A model generated the notes under the pieces. That model was not told the DNA's origin. It saw only the letters and a list, made by a program, of their open reading frames with translations, and did no database searches. This document shows, one piece after another, positions 59,943 to 64,000 of a DNA stretch of 64,000 nt. The DNA comes from Gammaproteobacteria bacterium (GTDB taxonomy: Bacteria > Pseudomonadota > Gammaproteobacteria > UBA4575). The DNA is taken from assembly GCA_033344735.1 (NCBI GenBank), contig JAWPMW010000001.1, forward strand, positions 1 through 64,000, read 5' to 3'. Each line of letters begins with the position of its first letter. Positions within the stretch are counted from its first letter, which is position 1. The translations under genes and the position numbers were made by a program.

Positions 59943-60674
59943 ATGATTAATAATCGGATTGTATTGTTATTTGTAGTCTTGATTGGTGCTTGTTCTATGC
60001 CAGTAAAAGAAACAGTAATACAAGAAGCTAATCAGGTCGATCTAGAGAAAACTCAGTTAGATGGAATATGGGTTGGCAGTTTTGATATCAGAGGTCGTGG
60101 GCCATTTGATTTCTTTGCAATTCATGTTGGTGGAAGATCGACTGCGGTTAGTTATAAAGCCAAGGCCATGTGTTTTGGCCAGGTTAGTCAGAATGAAGGC
60201 TATTACTATGCAAAATATAATTTGTATGCCCTGGATGGTTCGCATTTTGATTATGCTAGGCTAACTGGAGAAATTAAGGATAATCAAATTCAGTCGCATT
60301 TCACTACATTGAATGGCGGCGATACAGGCAGGCTGCAGCTTAGTTATAGTGATCTGTATGAACAACCTTCTTCTTTAGAGTTGTTAGAAGGCGAGTGGAG
60401 TTTTACTGATCGAGATAATTTGGAGTTTAATTTTACCATTAAAGATGGCGTTATTAATGGAGCAGACTCTGATGATTGTAAGTATCTCGGAAACGTTTCT
60501 TTAATTAACCCTCAATATAATGCTTATGAAGTCATATTGAATATTAGTAACTGCGCTTCAGTGAATGGCGAATACCATGGGTTAAGCTATATTGACAATA
60601 AACAAGCTATTTATTTTCGTGTAGATATAGGAAATGATCTCTATGGGTTCCATTATGATTTTGAAAAAAAATAA
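59943..60674 (+). CDS. Predicted lipoprotein, hypothetical
   Basis: 243 residues from the ATG at 59943 (an in-frame ATG at 59922 would add seven residues). The signal ends with a lipobox-like LIGACSMP, so Cys is probably lipidated. The rest is beta-rich with two similar halves (LDGIWVGSFDIRGRGPFDFF and LEGEWSFTDRDNLEFNF), suggesting a duplicated small barrel. No family was recognised. Confidence 0.65.
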   Translation: MINNRIVLLFVVLIGACSMPVKETVIQEANQVDLEKTQLDGIWVGSFDIRGRGPFDFFAIHVGGRSTAVSYKAKAMCFGQVSQNEGYYYAKYNLYALDGSHFDYARLTGEIKDNQIQSHFTTLNGGDTGRLQLSYSDLYEQPSSLELLEGEWSFTDRDNLEFNFTIKDGVINGADSDDCKYLGNVSLINPQYNAYEVILNISNCASVNGEYHGLSYIDNKQAIYFRVDIGNDLYGFHYDFEKK

Positions 60675-60680
60675 TGGTTC

Positions 60681-60986
60681 TTAATTATTGGCACGCCATT
60701 GCTGCCAAAGTTTTTTTGCGGGATGATCATTCAAAGTATCGTCAAGCAAAGTTACTAGCATGCACCCATAATCTAATTCCCAGATACCTTCTCCAACATG
60801 AAAGGGATCTTGGCTAAGTTCTTGTGCGTACTCTTGTATCGCATTGTCTAATTGTCTGATGCAAGAACATAGATAACTTTCAGGGGCTAATTTTTTGATG
60901 TCAATTATTAAATGCCATGTATTGTCAGGCATAGATAATAGTAGCGGCAATTGCGCTTCTAGAATATCGATGCGTTGATTCAGCAT
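60681..60986 (-). CDS. Small hypothetical protein downstream of ugd
   Basis: 101 residues, soluble and helical, with Trp at its ends and Cys in YLCSCIRQL and DYGCMLV. It overlaps ugd by 7 bp, so it is cotranscribed and translationally coupled with it. No family was recognised. Confidence 0.6.
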   Translation of the reverse strand: MLNQRIDILEAQLPLLLSMPDNTWHLIIDIKKLAPESYLCSCIRQLDNAIQEYAQELSQDPFHVGEGIWELDYGCMLVTLLDDTLNDHPAKKLWQQWRANN

Positions 60987-62329
60987 TGACTGAAAGTTGT
61001 AACTGAGTCGCCACGCCCAATGGCGAAGTACTCAATGCCTTGGTTTTTTAAATACGCAGGATCATATAAGTTACGCCCATCAAAAATTACTGGGTTGTTA
61101 AGTGTAGATACAATATGGTCGAAGTCAGGGCTGCGAAATTCTGTCCATTCAGTCACAATAATAAGTGCGTCTGAATTTTCTAGTACTTCATTTGAGTTTG
61201 AGCACAACGTTAGATCGTTGCGTTTTCCATAAATGCGTTCACATTCATCCATTGCGACAGGGTCATATGCGCGAATCGTTGCGCCTGAATTCCATAGCTG
61301 TTCCATTAAGGTTCGACTCGATGCTTCACGCATATCATCTGTGTTGGGTTTGAATGCCAGTCCCCATAAGGCAAAAGTTTTACCTTTTAAATCACCATTA
61401 AAACGCGAGTGGATTTTGTTAAACAATGCTTGTTTCTGTTTTTGATTTACGCGGCCCACGGCAGAAATAAGAGTTGTTTCAAACTCCGCCTTAGCCCCAA
61501 TATGTTGAAGGGCTTGTACATCTTTAGGGAAGCATGAGCCACCATAACCGCAACCAGGGTATATAAAGTGATAGCCGATACGAGGATCAGAGCCAATTCC
61601 TAGTCGCACTTGCTCAATATCAGCGCCAACTTTTTCAGCTAGATTGGCTAGTTCGTTGATAAAGCTGATTTTGGTCGCTAGCATAGCGTTGGCAGCATAC
61701 TTGGTTAACTCTGCTGAGCGTATATCCATCACTTTGACGCGATCATGATTGCGATTAAATGGCGCATATAGATTTTTCATTAAATCGCTTGCTCGTTCGC
61801 TATCAGTACCAACAACAACACGATCCGGTTTCATGAAATCATCAATGGCAGCGCCTTCTTTTAAGAACTCAGGATTAGATACCACATCGAATTGCCCTTG
61901 CCTGCCATTTTTAGTCAATGTCTGATTGATCTCTTTTCTTACAATATCCGCTGTACCTACAGGTACAGTAGACTTGGTGACAACTACACGATAATCATCA
62001 AGGTGAGAGGCAATCGTATTGGCTACTTCCACCACATGACTTAAATCTGCTGATCCATCTTCATCGGGAGGTGTGCCGACAGCAATAAATTGAAATAATC
62101 CATGATTGACGCCCCGTTTAGCATCTTGAGTAAATTCAATGCGGCCAGCATCTAGATTTTTTTTGATCATTTCATCTAGGCCAGGCTCGTAAATAGGAAT
62201 ATTGCCTTGTTTTAATTGGTTGATTTTTTCAGCGTCAACATCAACACATAGCACATGATTACCGACCTGGGCTAAGCAGGCGCCTGTGACTAGGCCAACA
62301 TAGCCTGAGCCGTAGATAGTAACTTTCAT
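60980..62329 (-). CDS. ugd: UDP-glucose 6-dehydrogenase
   Basis: 449 residues. NAD site [18 protein letters not shown], substrate segment [18 protein letters not shown] (about 149-166), and catalytic Cys266 in [14 protein letters not shown]. The C-terminal nucleotide-binding domain has [18 protein letters not shown]. It oxidises UDP-glucose to UDP-glucuronate for surface polysaccharides. Last large gene of the insert before tRNA-Tyr and opposite to it in direction. Confidence 0.97.
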   Translation of the reverse strand: MKVTIYGSGYVGLVTGACLAQVGNHVLCVDVDAEKINQLKQGNIPIYEPGLDEMIKKNLDAGRIEFTQDAKRGVNHGLFQFIAVGTPPDEDGSADLSHVVEVANTIASHLDDYRVVVTKSTVPVGTADIVRKEINQTLTKNGRQGQFDVVSNPEFLKEGAAIDDFMKPDRVVVGTDSERASDLMKNLYAPFNRNHDRVKVMDIRSAELTKYAANAMLATKISFINELANLAEKVGADIEQVRLGIGSDPRIGYHFIYPGCGYGGSCFPKDVQALQHIGAKAEFETTLISAVGRVNQKQKQALFNKIHSRFNGDLKGKTFALWGLAFKPNTDDMREASSRTLMEQLWNSGATIRAYDPVAMDECERIYGKRNDLTLCSNSNEVLENSDALIIVTEWTEFRSPDFDHIVSTLNNPVIFDGRNLYDPAYLKNQGIEYFAIGRGDSVTTFSQC

Positions 62330-62569
62330 GAAATATTTTTAAGTTAGGTTAATTTCGTAGCTTAGTTTGTGAAGCAGATAATAAAAGATAACGTTATGCA
62401 GTGCAGTAATTCCCAGTCTGGATCAGAATTTCTCTCAAATCGAGATGCAAATTATGAGCTCAAGCTCGTGAATATCTCTTTTGGAGTCGAAATTTCAGCA
62501 AGAGTGCATATAAATATGATCTATTGTTGAAGTTACAAGATAATTACACCAGATATTACCACTATCTTG

Positions 62570-62599
62570 TTGACACTTGGCTTGTATCTATTTGACAAT
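62570..62599 (+). promoter_or_regulatory. Putative promoter of the tRNA-Tyr-Gly-Thr-tuf unit
   Basis: A perfect TTGACA (62570-62575), 18 bp, then GACAAT (62594-62599), followed by a GC-rich AGCCGGC discriminator, 16 bp before tRNA-Tyr. A GC-rich discriminator is typical of stable-RNA promoters. Confidence 0.55.
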
Positions 62600-62615
62600 A
62601 GCCGGCTTTGTGCAC

Positions 62616-62700
62616 GGAGGGGTACTCAAGCGGTCAACGAGGGCAGACTGTAAATCTGCTGGCTATGCCTACGTAGGTTCGAATCCTACCCCCTCCACCA
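62616..62700 (+). tRNA. tyrU: tRNA-Tyr (anticodon GUA)
   Basis: 85 nt with the long variable arm of a class II tRNA (CTGGCTATGCCTACG region) and encoded CCA. Acceptor GGAGGGG/CCCCTCC, anticodon loop CTGTAAA with anticodon GTA, T loop TTCGAAT. Confidence 0.97.
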
Positions 62701-62712
62701 GCAAGTGAGAGT

Positions 62713-62786
62713 GCGGGTGTAGTTCAATGGTAGAACCCCAGCCTTCCAAGCTGATGATGTCGGTTCGATCCCGATCACCCGCTCCA
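62713..62786 (+). tRNA. glyT: tRNA-Gly (anticodon UCC)
   Basis: 74 nt including encoded CCA. Acceptor GCGGGTG/CACCCGC, anticodon loop CTTCCAA with anticodon TCC, T loop TTCGATC. It is 12 bp downstream of tRNA-Tyr. Confidence 0.97.
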
Positions 62787-62881
62787 ACTATATGCTGATA
62801 CAAGATGTGATAGCAAATGGCTGGTTTGAGTTTTAAGTGCTATGTGCATAGTAGTAGAGAAGTTGGATTAGCGTCCAATGG

Positions 62882-62914
62882 ATGGGCAAGGAAAGGAGAG
62901 GCAAAGAAAGGTTT

Positions 62915-62920
<6 letters not shown>
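62882..62920 (+). other. Inverted repeat overlapping the start of tRNA-Thr(GGU)
   Basis: ATGGGCAA (62882-62889) is the perfect reverse complement of TTGCCCAT (62913-62920), which contains the first six bases of tRNA-Thr. The leader could pair with the 5' acceptor strand in competition with the mature tRNA fold. Confidence 0.5.
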
Positions 62921-62989
<69 letters not shown>

Positions 62990-63053
62990 TATAATACTGG
63001 GCCCAGAAAACTGTATTTAGTATTGTTTATTTAAATTTAAGAGGTATCGGACG

Positions 63054-64000
63054 ATGTCGAAGGAGAAGTTTGAACGCAATAAGCCCCATGTAAATGTGGG
63101 GACCATAGGTCACGTGGATCATGGTAAGACGACGTTAACGGCAGCGTTAACGAAGGTGTCAGCGGAAGCCCAGGGTGGCGAGTTCAAGGACTATGGCGAT
63201 ATCGACAATGCGCCAGAAGAAAGAGAGCGCGGGATCACGATTGCTACCGCCCACGTCGAGTATGAGACAGACAAGCGTCACTATGCTCACGTCGATTGCC
63301 CAGGACACGCGGATTATGTGAAGAACATGATTACGGGTGCGGCGCAAATGGACGGCGCGATTTTGGTGTGTTCAGCAGCCGATGGGCCGATGCCACAAAC
63401 GCGAGAGCACATATTATTGTCACGCCAAGTGGGTGTGCCATACATCGTGGTGTACATGAACAAAGCGGATCAGGTAGATGATGCGGAATTATTAGAGTTA
63501 GTTGAGATGGAGATCCGCGATTTACTGTCTAGCTACGACTTTCCAGGGGACGATACGCCAATTGTCACCGGTTCAGCACTGAAAGCGCTTGAAGGTGATA
63601 CGTCAGACATTGGTGTGCCATCGGTATTAAAGCTATTAGAAGAAATGGATGCTTACATTCCTGAGCCAGAGCGAGCAATTGATGGTGATTATTTAATGCC
63701 TGTTGAGGACGTGTTTTCAATTTCAGGTCGTGGCACGGTAGTGACCGGCAGAATCGAACGCGGCATCGTAAAAGTGGGCGAAGAAGTCGAGATTGTGGGA
63801 ATTAAAGAGACGGCTAAGACAACGTGTACAGGTGTAGAGATGTTCCGTAAGCTGCTTGACGAAGGGCGTGCGGGAGACAATGTGGGAATTTTATTACGCG
63901 GCACGAAGCGTGATGAAGTGGAACGTGGGCAAGTGTTATGTAAGCCAGGCAGTATTACCCCTCACACGAAATTTGAAGCAGAAGTCTACATTCTGTCAAA
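63054..64000 (+). CDS. tuf: Elongation factor Tu, N-terminal part (runs off the window)
   Basis: The frame from ATG at 63054 is open to the window end (315 of about 395 residues). G1 [10 protein letters not shown]2 [10 protein letters not shown]3 DCPGHADYV and G4 NKAD (usually NKCD) are present, and domain II begins near residue 205 with [19 protein letters not shown]-Tu brings aminoacyl-tRNA to the ribosome. GAGG precedes the ATG. Codons end in G or C far more often than in neighbouring genes (many ACG, GCG and GTG). This is the tufB position next to tRNA-Thr. Confidence 0.97.
   Translation, partial: MSKEKFERNKPHVNVGTIGHVDHGKTTLTAALTKVSAEAQGGEFKDYGDIDNAPEERERGITIATAHVEYETDKRHYAHVDCPGHADYVKNMITGAAQMDGAILVCSAADGPMPQTREHILLSRQVGVPYIVVYMNKADQVDDAELLELVEMEIRDLLSSYDFPGDDTPIVTGSALKALEGDTSDIGVPSVLKLLEEMDAYIPEPERAIDGDYLMPVEDVFSISGRGTVVTGRIERGIVKVGEEVEIVGIKETAKTTCTGVEMFRKLLDEGRAGDNVGILLRGTKRDEVERGQVLCKPGSITPHTKFEAEVYILS

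Noticed and set aside
60680-60695. Sigma54 -24/-12 promoter-like TGGCACGCCATTGC
   Set aside because: Spacing is one base short and it lies at the 3' end of a gene with no target downstream on that strand.
62396-62530. 44-codon frame between ugd and tRNA-Tyr
   Set aside because: No ribosome binding site and no recognisable protein features.
62601-62607. Attachment-site repeat (GCCGGCT) matching the 3' end of tRNA-Thr(UGU)
   Set aside because: Only 7 bp match, the flanks differ and there is no integrase gene in the insert.

Overview
The window reads as a chromosomal segment of a low-GC (by eye about 40 percent) gammaproteobacterium, probably marine or aquatic. Pointers are the gene order birA-coaX-SPOR-tRNA-Thr ... 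tRNA-Tyr-tRNA-Gly-tRNA-Thr-tuf, the second-type EF-G (FusA2), GltB/GltD glutamate synthase, Uup, Ugd, GlnS, paired YceI/cytochrome b561 genes and a VPLPA-CTERM surface protein. No phage, IS element, CRISPR array or plasmid function was seen.

Layout. 1-2849: the 3' end of an rRNA operon (23S partial, spacer, 5S, terminator). 3164-6531: a HAD hydrolase, a tiny ORF, and a large P-loop protein that is frameshifted and cut off just after its Walker A motif. 6548-8808: a GAF-PAS histidine kinase and a FixJ-type response regulator. 9445-11906: a DUF5610 protein, small membrane proteins and a 57-residue zinc-ribbon protein. 12172-18187: gltB-gltD behind a clear sigma70 promoter. 18356-30002: mixed housekeeping and accessory genes: a degenerate GAF-GGDEF protein, HI0933-type flavoprotein, tautomerase, two exported thioredoxin-fold proteins, glycosyltransferase, FkbM-like methyltransferase, beta-helix protein, AlkA-like glycosylase, SelU/MnmH, PBP4. 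30219-38243: fusA2, uup, HDOD, VPLPA-CTERM protein. 38420-46897: EipA-like DUF1134 protein behind a CRP-like site, YpfJ-type metallopeptidase, dodecin, hisI, a YceI-cytochrome b561-YceI operon, a CHCC zinc finger protein, and a sulfur-transfer operon (DsrE-TusA-SQR-like flavoprotein-DUF1641). 46945-54480: glnS, AsmA, lytic transglycosylase, birA-coaX-SPOR. 54572-64000: the tRNA-tuf cluster, split after its first tRNA by about 8 kb of accessory genes.

The most notable items are: (a) the split tRNA-tuf cluster, whose insert carries two Rap1a/Tai-like orphan proteins, a kelch-type propeller, a GNAT protein fused in frame to a secreted protein, and Ugd, with an apparent new promoter in front of tRNA-Tyr; (b) the DsrE-TusA-SQR-DUF1641 operon, a compact candidate persulfide relay; (c) the broken HPr-kinase/PEPCK-like gene; (d) a 118-nt nested inverted-repeat structure in a 636-bp gene-free stretch, a possible structured RNA; (e) a SelU protein whose Walker A glycine is arginine. 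I see no system that is certainly new. Domain assignments come from reading motifs and from memory of families, not from database searches.
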